A stretch of DNA of 64,000 nucleotides, from assembly GCF_000284035.1 (NCBI RefSeq), contig NC_016887.1, positions 5,146,001 through 5,210,000 of the forward strand. Direction: 5' to 3'. This document shows positions 34,951-46,900 of this stretch, one piece after another. Within the stretch, counting starts at the first letter, position 1. Every line of letters begins with the position of its first letter. The DNA comes from Nocardia cyriacigeorgica GUH-2. GTDB taxonomy: Bacteria; Actinomycetota; Actinomycetes; Mycobacteriales; Mycobacteriaceae. The notes beneath the pieces are model-generated. The model worked only from the letters and a program-made list of their open reading frames with translations, was not told the DNA's origin and did no database searches. The position numbers and the translations under genes are program-made.

Positions 34951-37900
34951 GCACCGCCCCGCCACCTGACCGGCCGGCACCTAGCACACCCCGCTTCACC
35001 GAACCGCCACCGCGGCTGCGGTCTTCGGTCACCGGCTCCGATGGGCAGGCCCCACGACCACGCGACCTCTCCCCCGCAGGTCAGATCCGAGAACTCGGGG
35101 GTGATCTCGCGGGACGGATGCGATCGGAGGACGTGCCCGCGGGTCAGCACCGCGACCTCGTATCCGAGTTCATCAACAGCCAGGACGCCGCGCCTCGCTC
35201 CTTCCGCGAAGTGGGGATCGGCGAGTTCCAGCAGCGAGCGGATGCGTATTTCCGGCAGCAGCTCGCGGAGATGGGGATCGGAGAGGCGCCCGGGCCGCGA
35301 ACCGGCGACGCGGCGCCCGGGCCGCACGCCGCACCGGATTCGCCCGGCGCAGGCGGGCAGGGACGGTCCGGGCCGGACTCGCCCGGAGGACAGGTCCGCT
35401 CGCCTGACTCCGGAGGCACGGGCGGGCAGGGCTCCGGGCGTCCGGCTCCGGTGCCGCACGGTGGTTCCGGGCCGGGATCTGGGCCGTCGGCCGGTGTACG
35501 TGAAGCGGTGCCGCCGGTGCGCACGACGTCGACGGTGTCCGGGGACGCGGGTGGGCCGAACACCGGTGCGCGGAACGGTCCGACGGCGCACGCGGGGGGC
35601 ACCGGTGCCGAGTCATCGCAACCGGTTCGCGGTGCGGGTGGGGCGGAAGCGACCGGGCGCGCTTCCGGACCGGCCGACGTCACCGCGCCGTCCGCTTCCC
35701 GCCTCGCCGGCGACCCCGGCCAAGTCCGTGCGGTACCGGACGCGGGAGCCGGAGAGGCCGGGCGGACCACTGCCGATGGCCCGGCGGCGCCGGAGCCGAG
35801 TCCGGTGCCGGGTGTTGCCGCACCCGAGCCGAGCCCCGCACCCAGCGTCACCGCACCCGAGACCAGCCCGGCACCCGACGGCGCCACACCCGAGTCGAAT
35901 CCGGCACCGGATGTCTCGGCAGCACACGGCGATTCGGGTACTCGGGACGCTGCCCACGGCACCGACAGCGCACCCACGCCACCGTCGAACCCGGGTGACT
36001 CGACCTTCGTACCGGCTCACGAGATGAGCGCGGGCCTGCGCAACTGCGCACCGGAAGTCGCCTCCTATATGAAGCAGGCGACGGGATACGACGGCATCGA
36101 CACCCTGCTGATCGACAATCAGCAGGCAGCCATGCAAGGCGTCACCCTCGAGGCTTACGCCCAAGCTCACAACGGCCATTGGCGGAGCTTCGAATCACCG
36201 CAGGCCCTGGTCGATTTCGTCGCCGACAATAATGTAAAAGTCGCCGGCGCCGTGCAATTCAAGGACGGAGCGGGCGCGCACGCTGCTGCTTTCAGCCGAA
36301 ACAGCCTCGGCCGCATGGAAATTCACGAACAGGTCGGCAATATCCGCCGCCGGACCTCCGGCGACCTGGTGGTCGAGTGGACCGTGGACGCGCAAGGTAA
36401 ACAGCTCGGCCCCGACCGCGTCCGTATCCAGGACGACGCGGTCGGGAACTGGCTGCGCGAAGTCGGCCCGCAGGTCGAGGAAACCGTCGGCGTCGTTTTC
36501 GAACAGACCGGCCCCGACGGCACCTGGCGTCCGGCGCTCGAACTGGCACCCGGCGAAACACCCCAGGCCCACCCCTCGATGGATCTGCTCGGCTATCGCT
36601 CCCCCGGCGGCGCCGACCTGCTCGAACGCGGGGCACCGACGCCGGACGTCATCCCCGAACCCGCACCGGTGAACCGCAAACAATTCGAGGCCGCGTTCCT
36701 GCGCGACCTGGAACGGCTCGGGGTAACTGTGGAGGAGTCCGGGCCCTCGACGACGCTGGACGCCGACGCCGGTGTTGGTGACACCGCCACTCCGGTGGCT
36801 CGCGATGCCGGTGACGGCCCGGCCGGCGACGTCGCATCGTCGACCCGCGAGATCAACGCACCCTTGGCGCGTGACGACGGGACGAAGTCCGGCGATGACC
36901 TCTCCCGGCCGCCGGCACAGGCGGCCGATGTGGGGACGGCCGATGCTGCGCCGGAGCCGGCCGCGCCTACCGAGCACGCCGCCGACTCTCGAAACCTCGT
37001 GCCGGACAACAGCTCCGGTCTCACTCCGGAATCCGTGGTCGCTGCCCAACCGTCAGCGGTAACCGGAACCGCAGTCACTCCGTCAACACCCCCCACGGCG
37101 CCGACCGGTCCGGCGGCTCCCGCGTCGGCCGTGCCCCCTGCTGCGGCTACGTCGGTCGCACCGGCATCGGCTTCACACCCGTCGTCCGCAGCCGCGGCGG
37201 CGTCGCCCCTGCCTACTCCAGCGTCTCCGGCGCCGACGGCAATCCCGTCCGCACACCTCCTCCCCGGCTCGGCCGGCTCCCCCGACGACCTCCCGGCCGA
37301 GCCCGACGAATTCACCCCTACGCTTCCGAGCACCGTCGAATTCCCCACCGGCACAGACCTCACCACGCCGCGCCTGCCCGGCTATCCCCTCGGCGATCCG
37401 CCCGACGAGTTCACGCTGCCCCCGCCGGCCATCTACACCAATCCGGCGATCCCCCTTCCCCCAGAGGAGGACACGGCCAACAGGACGCCCATCGTCCCTA
37501 GGGTCCCGTCGAGCGGCTTCCTCGATTCCTGGTCCAACCGGCCCCGTTTCGCCCCCGACGACGACCACGACGAACACGATCCGACCAGTCCACTCATGCC
37601 CGAGGCGCCGGTCGGCCCGGAGATCACGCCGCTGCCGCGTTCGTCGGCCGGGCAGTCGACCTCACTCGATGCCAGTCCGGCGTCCGTTCCGCTGTCCGCG
37701 GACCTGGGCCGGAAGTACCCCACCGACGCGGACGAGTCGGCCCCCGGCGCACCGACGCGTCCCGGTGGCCGCCCGGGTCTCAACCCGGACAGTCTCGAAT
37801 ACCTGGACGACGGCGGCGTCCCGACCACGCAGGGCGGGCTCCCCGGTGCGGCCCTCGCCCCGCCTCCACCGCCGCGCATCGAAACCCGTAGGCCCGTCCT

Positions 37901-40900
37901 CTCGACCCCGGGCACGCGGCACAATATCCGCGGCACCAACCCGTTTCCGTTCACGACACCGTGGGAAGAACCGTGGTGGGACGAGGTCGACCGCGTCGAG
38001 CACGTGAAAGATCTGGCGGCGGCCATCGCCGCGCACGATGCGGAATTGGATGCGATCGCGGACAACCCCGATGAACCGACCGTCGACAACACCCTGGACC
38101 GCTTCGCCGAGTCCGGTCAGGAGTATCGGCGGCTCGCTGAGCAGCAAATCCTGAAGCGCCCCAGAGGAACCCGGAATCCCGCCGCCGAAGAGTTGGACGA
38201 CTTCATCACCGGGATGAAATCACGGCACGACCACGAAGTCCTGACGAACAAGAAATTGTTCGAACGTGTCGAAAAGCTCTACTTCCAGCGCGACGACCTG
38301 GACATTCCGTCCCACACAAAGGATTATCTCCAGCGTCTCTACCAGGATTTCCGCCACGCCGGCGCCCGCCTGCCGTTCGATCAACGCTCCGAGCTGGCCG
38401 CTGTCGACGCGAAGCTCGCCGTCCTCGTCGACGAATACCAGAACAATATCGTGCAGGCCATCGCCGATGCGGCTCGCACTGGATTGGCGGGCCTGGATCC
38501 GCGGCAAGCGACTCGCGCCACCGACCTGGCGTCCGAGCTCATCGACTACATCATGCAGCTGCCGACCCGGCCGAGCGCCGGTCAGCAACCCGCCTGGTCC
38601 TTCGCCCTGGACGACGCGTCGAGACAACTGCTGGACCAGGTCGTAACGCGTCTCGCTGCAGGCGGCGAGTACAGCAATACGGCCATCGTCCCCGAACTGC
38701 TCGAGCTGCTGAAGACCCGAGCCGCCCTCGCAGGCGAAACCCACGACCCTCACCACACACCCGCCTACGCCCCCCTCACTCCCGAACACCGCTTCGCCCT
38801 CCTGACCCTCCTACTCCTGCCCACCGACCACAAATCGCGCCAGGCGCCCGCCCTGCCGCCCGGCGAAACACCCACCGAATCCACCCCACCATCGCGCAGC
38901 CGACCCGTCTACCCCGCAACCGCACACGGCCTGGACACCACTCGCACACCCGACAGCGACCTGGGCGCCCGCCCCCACACCCCCTTCACGAAGGGCGTTC
39001 CCGTGGATGGCCCCATGGCCTTCCACACCCCACCCGGTGGGGAGCCCGGTGCCGGTAAGGACCGGGCGGACAGCTCTCAATCCTCCGACGCAACACCGGT
39101 CGGCTCGCACGGCTTCACCTCGGCAAGTCATTCGCCTGCCCCGCCCGATGATCCGTGGGCCGCAGTCGACGTCACGTCCCAGTCGCCGGTTGCCGAACTC
39201 GGCGAGCCGTCTCAGCAGACCCCGCAGGACGCGAACACCCAGTCGCCGACAGATCCCGGCGAAGCCGCGACCGGGCTGCCTGCGGGCACCGACCCCATGC
39301 CCGCCGCCGTGGATCGCAACAGCGCCGATATGGCCTATCTCTTCGAAATCTGGTCCGAGAGCGCCGAAACCCGTCCGGTTCGATGGCGTGGTTCCGAGCA
39401 ACCCCTCGTCTTCCGCGGTGATCACCGCCCGCCGGATGTGGCTGAGGGACAACCACATCCCGAATCCGGCCTGCTGTTCCGAGACGGTTTCCAGCCGAAC
39501 GCCGACAGCGGCGGACTCGTCTACGCCAGCGAAGACCTCGAGGTTGCCAAAGGTTTCGGCGGTGGCCGCGTGTACGTCATCGACGCCCCCGGCGGCTACC
39601 GGCTGGCCGGCACCGAACGCCAGGAGGTCATCTTCCCCGGCGGCATCCGGCCGGAGTTCATCAAGGGCTACTACCTGTTCGACCCGGAATCACCGGATGA
39701 GGCCGACTTCATCGAGAACCCTGGTTTCGGGCGAGCACCCGGCGGGCCCGGCACCGCCCCGTCCGCTCCCGACGCCGGCCCGGCTCCTGCCGGTCCCGGC
39801 AGTGATCCTTCCGGGTCCCCGGTGGCGCTCGAGGTCACCGTGACGCCCGGCGACTCTCCTTCCACCGATGTCGCCCGAGCCCGTGAATCGGTACGTGGCT
39901 TGCTCGCGGACTCGCCCCTGGCAGACCAGACGCCCGCGGCCGAGCGGATGGTGGAGGCGCTGCTGACCCTCGCCGAGGGTCCGGCCGTGGTGCGCGCGAG
40001 CTGGGGCGGGCAGGGCGATGCGCAGTGGGTGATCGTCGAAATGACCGATCACAGCCGGTCGGCTCCGACCCGAGACGCCGACGGCCCGGTACTCGAACTC
40101 CTGGATGAGCAGGCACGGACCTGGGGCATGACCCTCTACCGGTCCGGCGAGCGCACTGTGCGGTTCACGCTTGCCACACCGGCCGTAGCGGATGGTCCCC
40201 TCCATGATCTGGGCGAGTTGGTCCTCGATCTCGCTTTTACGCCCGAGGAGGTGGCGCCCGGGACCAGTAAGGTCCGCCGAAGCTTCATTCGCCTGCTCGA
40301 AGACAAGCAGTGGCCCGATCAGGAAATCGACAAGGTCGAGTTGACGGTGTCGGAATTCTTCGGCAACGTCGCCCGCTACGCCTCCGGCGGTGGCGCCGAG
40401 GTTCGTGCGTGGTTGCGGGGCGCGGGCAACAACGAGTTGACCGTCCACATCTCGGATACCTCCAGGCGGGTGCCCGACTGGGCCATCCCCGAAGTCGACG
40501 AGCCAGACCAGGTCGTCGATGAGCCCCCGCTCGACCAGGTCGACGAAGCCGAGGTCGATCGACTGCTCGCCGGAATCGACCTGGACGCGTTGATCGCCCG
40601 CGACGAGAACCCCTACGACCTGACCACCGCCCAGGTCGCCGGTACCCATGGCCTCGGCGGCGGCATCTCGATGCAGGGCGCCATCTCGATCGGCTACGAA
40701 CTCGCCCCCTTCGGCGAGCCGGGCAAGTCGATCGTCCTGACATTCCGGATGATCCCACCGGATCAGACACACACCCCGGCCGACGACCGATCCCCCACCA
40801 CCCCCGCCGCCACCCAACCGGCCGCCCCGACCTCGCCGGCGGACGCCCTCGACATTCCTCAGCGCCGCACCGACTCCGGTCCGAAACATCCCGGTGTCAT

Positions 40901-43900
40901 GGATCCGCCCTCCTCATCCCCCGGCCAGGTCACCGCCTACAACCCGCACAGCGCCGGCAGCGATCACGCCCACAATCCGGAGCCGGCACCGTCCGAGCCG
41001 AATCCCGACGATCCCGCGGTCGCCGCGATGCGGCAACTCCTCGGCCCCCTCGCCACGCGATTCGCGTTCGCCCCCGGCGCACGCAGCTTCGACTTCCTCG
41101 ACTACGGCATGCTGCGCGCCGAGGTCGAAGCGTTCGCCGAGCAGTTCGCCGCACTGCGCCCCACCTTCGACAGCATCGGCGGCGGCGACTGGCACCAACA
41201 GGTCCTGGATTTCCTATGGGCGAAGGCCGACGAAGCGCCGATCACCCGCTACGTCAACAGATATGGCGCGAGCGGCCCCGCCGACCTCACCCGGCTTCTC
41301 GAAGGAATCTCCGGCGAGGTCGACAGCACGGGCACGCTCGTCCTGCGGGTGCTGAGCTCCGACCGCACACCGAGCGGCGCCGAGATGTTCGACGACCTGT
41401 GGCGCGCCATCGGCCAGGATGTGCGCAGCATCCGCGCCGTGTGGAAGAACGACGGTGGCCAGGATTCCAACCTCGTCTCATTCAACGCGGGCATCGCCGC
41501 CGGCCTCACCCCAGAGGATGCCGCACGAACCGCCACGTGGACCGGGAAGATGGCGACGCGCCGCGGATTCACCGAGGTCGAGGTGCTGTCGCTGGCGGGC
41601 CCACACGCGAACCACACCCACGCGGTCATCTCGTTCACGCAACCGCAGACCTCCACGCCCGGTGTCGTCGACCCGTCGTCCGTGCCGCAGGCGCCTTCGG
41701 ACGTCCTCGACATTCCTCAGCGCCGCACCGACTCCGGTCCGAAACATCCCGGTGTCATGGAACCGCCCTCCTCATCCCCCGACCAGGTCACCGCCTACAA
41801 CCCGCACAGCGACGGCAGCGATCACGCCCACAGCAAGCCCGTCCATCCGCTGGTTGCGGAACTGCGGGAAGTCGTGGACGAGCAGCGAATCCGCGATGCA
41901 CGCGACGGAATCTCGCTCGAGTTCGCGCGGAACGCCGCGGTCCCGAACGGCGCCGACGCGAACCATCAGCGGCTCATCGAAATTCGCGGGCTGCTCGACG
42001 AGCTCCTCGTCCACATCGAGCACCCGGCCGGCGTCGACCCGGACCGGTTCCGGCTCTTGACGCATCTGTATCACGCGGTCGAGGCACGCAATGCCGCGTC
42101 GGGTCCGGACCGGCAGGTTGTCGACGACCGGATCGCCCAGCTGTACGAGAACCTGCACCCCGCGAATCGGCAACCGGGCGGCGCCGCCGCAACGGTGCCG
42201 GCCGGGCGAGCCCTTGTCGACGGGGGCCACCGGCATTTCCGCACGCCGGTCGATTCTGCGGAACCGTCCGCTGTAGATCACGCTGGCGAGCCGCCGACCG
42301 TACTGTCCCGAGCACTGCCACATGCTCTCCATGCGACCCATGAAGAGCTGCTGGATTGGGCTGGATATCTTTCCAGCGCGGACCGGCAACAGCTCATCGG
42401 CGACCTGACATCCGAGATCGCCGCGCAGGTCGAGGCCTTCCAGCGCGGCGAGCAGCCGCCGGTCCTTCCAACGGTCGGCACAGCGCGATTGTTGAATGCA
42501 CTGCTGTGGGAACAGACTCACCATTTCAAGGCGACGACATTTTCCGGGGAAATCACCGATTATCCGACGCTCTTCCGAGTCGCCCAGGATCTCGCCAACC
42601 GCATTCCGGAAGCCGAATCCTTGCATGCTGCGGCTAATACACTGTTCAACCTCGCAGGTGCGTTCCCCATCGGCACATCGCTTGCACCCGGACTGTTTCC
42701 GACACCGTTCAGCGAGTTGAACTTCCTCGATTCCATCCCGATGCACCTCGCGCGCACGGTGCAGCGCATGGTGAAGGCCGCGCACAACACCTCCCGGCTC
42801 AGCAAGTCTGCGCACCCACCGAATACGGCCCCGACTCCGGCACACAGTATGTCGCTCGTCGATGCCCTCGACCAGATTCACCACCTGGACAGGCATTTCG
42901 AGATGCGTGCCGCCGGTGGCCACGACTGGTCGATCTACCTCGACCGGTATCTCGTCACCAAGTCGGCGCTCGGTTTCGACGCGGAGGTCGGCCGAGCCAT
43001 CAGGGCATTCGGCTCCGTACCTGTGCGTGGCGGGGATGAGGTTGTGAGTTCCGCACTTCCGGACGTCCTCACTATCGCGAACTATTACCTGACCCGGACT
43101 CTGCAACACGACGTCGCGTTCGACCTTTCGCAACGTGTGGACGAAGCGTTCACTGCCGCCGCGGCCCGAGCCCCGCACTCGACCTCGTTGAACGATGCCG
43201 CGCAGATGGTCCACATGCTGCACCGATCGATCGCCGGGCGAAGCAACGAGGCGGAGAAATTCACCTATCCGCTGGCCATGCGGAATTTCGTCTTCACCCA
43301 TCTCGTGCAGAACGAACGGTTCCCCGAACTGCTCGAGCAGATTGCCGCCGACCGGCAACGCACGCAGTCGATCGGCGGCACCGAGCCGGACCGTGCTCCG
43401 GCCGGCGCGGGCTCCCCCGAAACTCCGCCCGCCCCTGCCAACCACTCCGAAAAGGCGGAGGGCCCGATGGCCGCCGTCAGCGATATCGGTGCGGGACCCG
43501 AGGTGGAGGGCGGTCGCTCCACCAACGAAGACGCATTCGAGTTCCGCACCGTGCACCTGGACGGCCACGAACCGGTGCACCTCGCCGCTGTCGCCGACGG
43601 GGTCGGCGGTTCCGCATTGGGCGGGGAGGCGGCGCTGGCGGCGGTGCGGGCCGCCATCGCGAGCATGTCGAAGGCCTCCGCCGAGCTGACTTCGACCGGA
43701 GAATTCGATCCGGTTCGCGTGGTGCGCCGGGGAATGTCGGCGGCTCGCAGCGCGGTGGCCGATCTGGCCGAAACTCCAGGCCAGGCCAACTCGCCGGACT
43801 CCACCATCGTGCTGACCGTGCTACAAGGCGGTGAGCTCGCCTTCGACTGGGCCGGGGACACCCGTCTGTACTGGCTGCCGATGGACGGCGGAACGCCGGC

Positions 43901-46900
43901 GAAGCTCACCACCGACGACACGATCGTACCGAAACTGATCGCCGACGGCCTGCCCGAGGGCGAAGCGATCGAGCATTCGTTCGCCGGACAAACCTCGCGG
44001 TCGCTGGGCCGCAAACTGCCCGAGGACGCGACCTCCCACGCAACGAAGATCACCCTGCACGGCCGGGGCTACCTGTTCCTCGCCACCGACGGCGCCTGGC
44101 ACGGCGCCTACCAGCCCGTAGCGCTGGCCGCCATCACCAAGCAGGCGCACGACCGGTCCCCTGGCAACCACCTCGGCGTCGCCACGGCGGTCAACGAACA
44201 CGCCCACACCACCGGCACCACCGACAACATCACCGACCTGGTCATCTGGGTGGACGCCGCCGAGCCCACACCGCCCGCCGATCCTCGGCAGGTTCTCATG
44301 CGCACCGACGCGGCCACGCCATCCCTTGGCCCGGCGCGGGCAGTCGGACCTGACGAACAGGCACCCGGCCCCTCCGTACCGGCCGATCCACCGGCGCCAC
44401 CCCCACCTCCGCATGAGCAACTGACCCCCTACGAGATCGCCGACGCGTTCGAGCGGAAACATCGCGGCACCTCGATGAACCTGGTCGGCGCACTGAGTTC
44501 GGAACAGGCGCGCGCCTTCGCCAACACTTTCCATCTGCTGCTCACCCAGTTCCCGATCCCACTCGACGTGATCGGTGTGTCGATCGTCGACGGGAAGGTC
44601 TGGAGCGCTATCGCGAAACCGGCCGTTTCGGGTGATGAGGTCTCGGCCGGGACCGTGCGATTCAGCATCGGGAGCGAGCGTCTGAAAGAACTATCCACGT
44701 CGGACATCGTTTCCCACTCCATCTGGATTTTCGCCCACGCACTGATTCACCAGGGCAGGTGGCGGGCGGAAAGCTATGCGCTCGATGAACTACGGATCGA
44801 ATACGTCAAGGGTGGCGGCACAGTCGACGACGGCGAATTCGCTGTCTGGTTGCGCGAGCAGTTCGATGAGGAAACGTTCCGGGACGACGGCGGGTTCCTC
44901 CAGCGACTGGCACTGACCCGCTCCTTCCAGAAGGTCTTCACCAAAGACTCCGATGCTACCGATGGACATCGGATTCTCTACCGCACGTTGGTCGACCTGG
45001 CCACGGGTGACTACCAACGCGGCCCATCCGCTTTCATCCGGGCAGTGGCAGCACCGATGATCCGGCCGCTCCGCAACGATGCGCTGGCCGCGATCGAAGC
45101 ACTGCACGCGGTCGACAGAACGTCCGGGCTGGATCACGATGACATCGACCCGCAGGTGTTGCAGACGATGGTGCGCCAACTCGCTCCGTACTTCGTCATA
45201 TTCGACAGGCTTCACCTGGCCGGACTCGCCGTGGTCCCCATGGCAGACGAATCGATCATGGCAAGCGTGTCCCGCCGGGGCGAGGAGATAACTCTCGCAA
45301 TTTCCGAACGCTTCGCGATCAATGCCGAGCTCCATCGGCAAACGAACGCAGACGGCGTAGCAAGTGGCCGTTTCTCGAGTCCTGGGATCGATGCCACCGC
45401 CGAAACGATCAACCATGAAATGGCCCATGTGCTCCAGTTCTTCGCGGCGAATGTGCTCGAGTCGCGGGAGATTCTCGATCCGTTCGCCAATGATTGGGAA
45501 GCAGTCGTACCCGAACTCGTCAAACATTACGTCGGCACGAACCTGCCAGAGGATCTCGGCGAATTCCTCACCTTCCTGCAGCGAGAACTCAGCGGCTACA
45601 GCATCGATGAGGACGGTAGACCGATACCCTCCGAGGCCTTCGCCGAGGCGCACTCCTCGTCGCGCTGGGGCATGGCGAACGAGACAGAACGCATTCTGGC
45701 CACGTATCTGGCGCGGCGCGCCATCGAGGCAAACAACCGGCTCAGAGCCACGGTCGCTCAGCGGACAGAGCAGCCCGCCCCGGCCGATCCGAACACCGCC
45801 GGGCACGACCGCCGCACCGGCACAGCCCCGCACAAAGAATCACCACATCCGGGAGTCATGCGGCCGCCAGGCGGCTTCGACCCCGGTATGGTCACCGCCT
45901 TCAACCCCGACAGCAATGGTCGCGACCATGCGCGCCAACCCGAACCTCGCCCCGCCGAACCGGCCGCTGAACCGGAGCCGAGCACGGTCTCGGATACCGC
46001 ATCAGAAGCCCGCCCGGACAACCGATCCAAGCCGCAGGCGCAGCTCAATGAGCCGATCACTTCCCTGACGAAGCTGATTCGCGCCGACCGAAATGTCGCT
46101 ATTCGCCTCGGCTCGGAGTTTCTCAATACGACCGGTGCCGCGGTGGCGGGAACGACGCTGGGCCTGTGGTTGATGGAGGAGGCGGGACCCGGCGTTGCCG
46201 GTGCCGTCAGTGCGATCACCGGTGTCCCGAGGTTCTTGCTGTCACCGATCGCGGGGCATCTGGCCGATATCGACCCGAAGAAGGTCATGTGGGGCAGTGC
46301 CCTCGCCGGAGGCGGCACAGCAGCTGCGGCGACGATTGTCCTTGCCAGTGGCACGCCATATGCCGTACCCATCCTCATCGGAACGACATTCATCGAAGTG
46401 GCCGCCTCCAACCTCTACGCGAGCAGCTCGGCAAAGGTTCTCAAGATCATGGCCGGTGACGCGCAAACCGGACTCACTCGCTTCTATAGCGTCAGCGGGC
46501 AGGCGCCTGCGATTTTCTCTCGATTGGTCGCGCCCGCGGCCGTGGCGACCGGCCCATGGTTGGGGCCACTGTTCGGTTTGGGGACGAACATTGTCAATCT
46601 GGCGACAATGTCGGGAATTCCGGACATCCCCAGCCGAAAGGACGAGGAGCACGCCGGAGAAGGCCAGGGCATCGCCGGCCAGAAGGCTTCCTTCATGACT
46701 GACCTGCGTGAGTCCATGGTCGACGCCTTTCACACGATTTACGACCACTCGCTGATGCGAAGTATCAATAACGCACACGGGCTCTATTGGCTGTTGCTCG
46801 GCACACAGGGCCTCCAATTCACCTCGATGCTGACCAACTCCGGCATGTCACCAGAGCAGCAGGGACTAGTCGGCACGCTTGTCCCTGTCGGATCAGTTGT

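Noticed and set aside
40842..41832. 133-bp direct repeats as ends of a transposon
   Set aside because: There is no transposase, no terminal inverted repeats and no target-site duplication; the repeats are in-frame coding linkers.
41216..42343. A 375-codon alternative plus-strand frame inside the giant gene
   Set aside because: Arg-rich out-of-frame translation; the giant frame keeps the linker repeats and domain structure on both sides.
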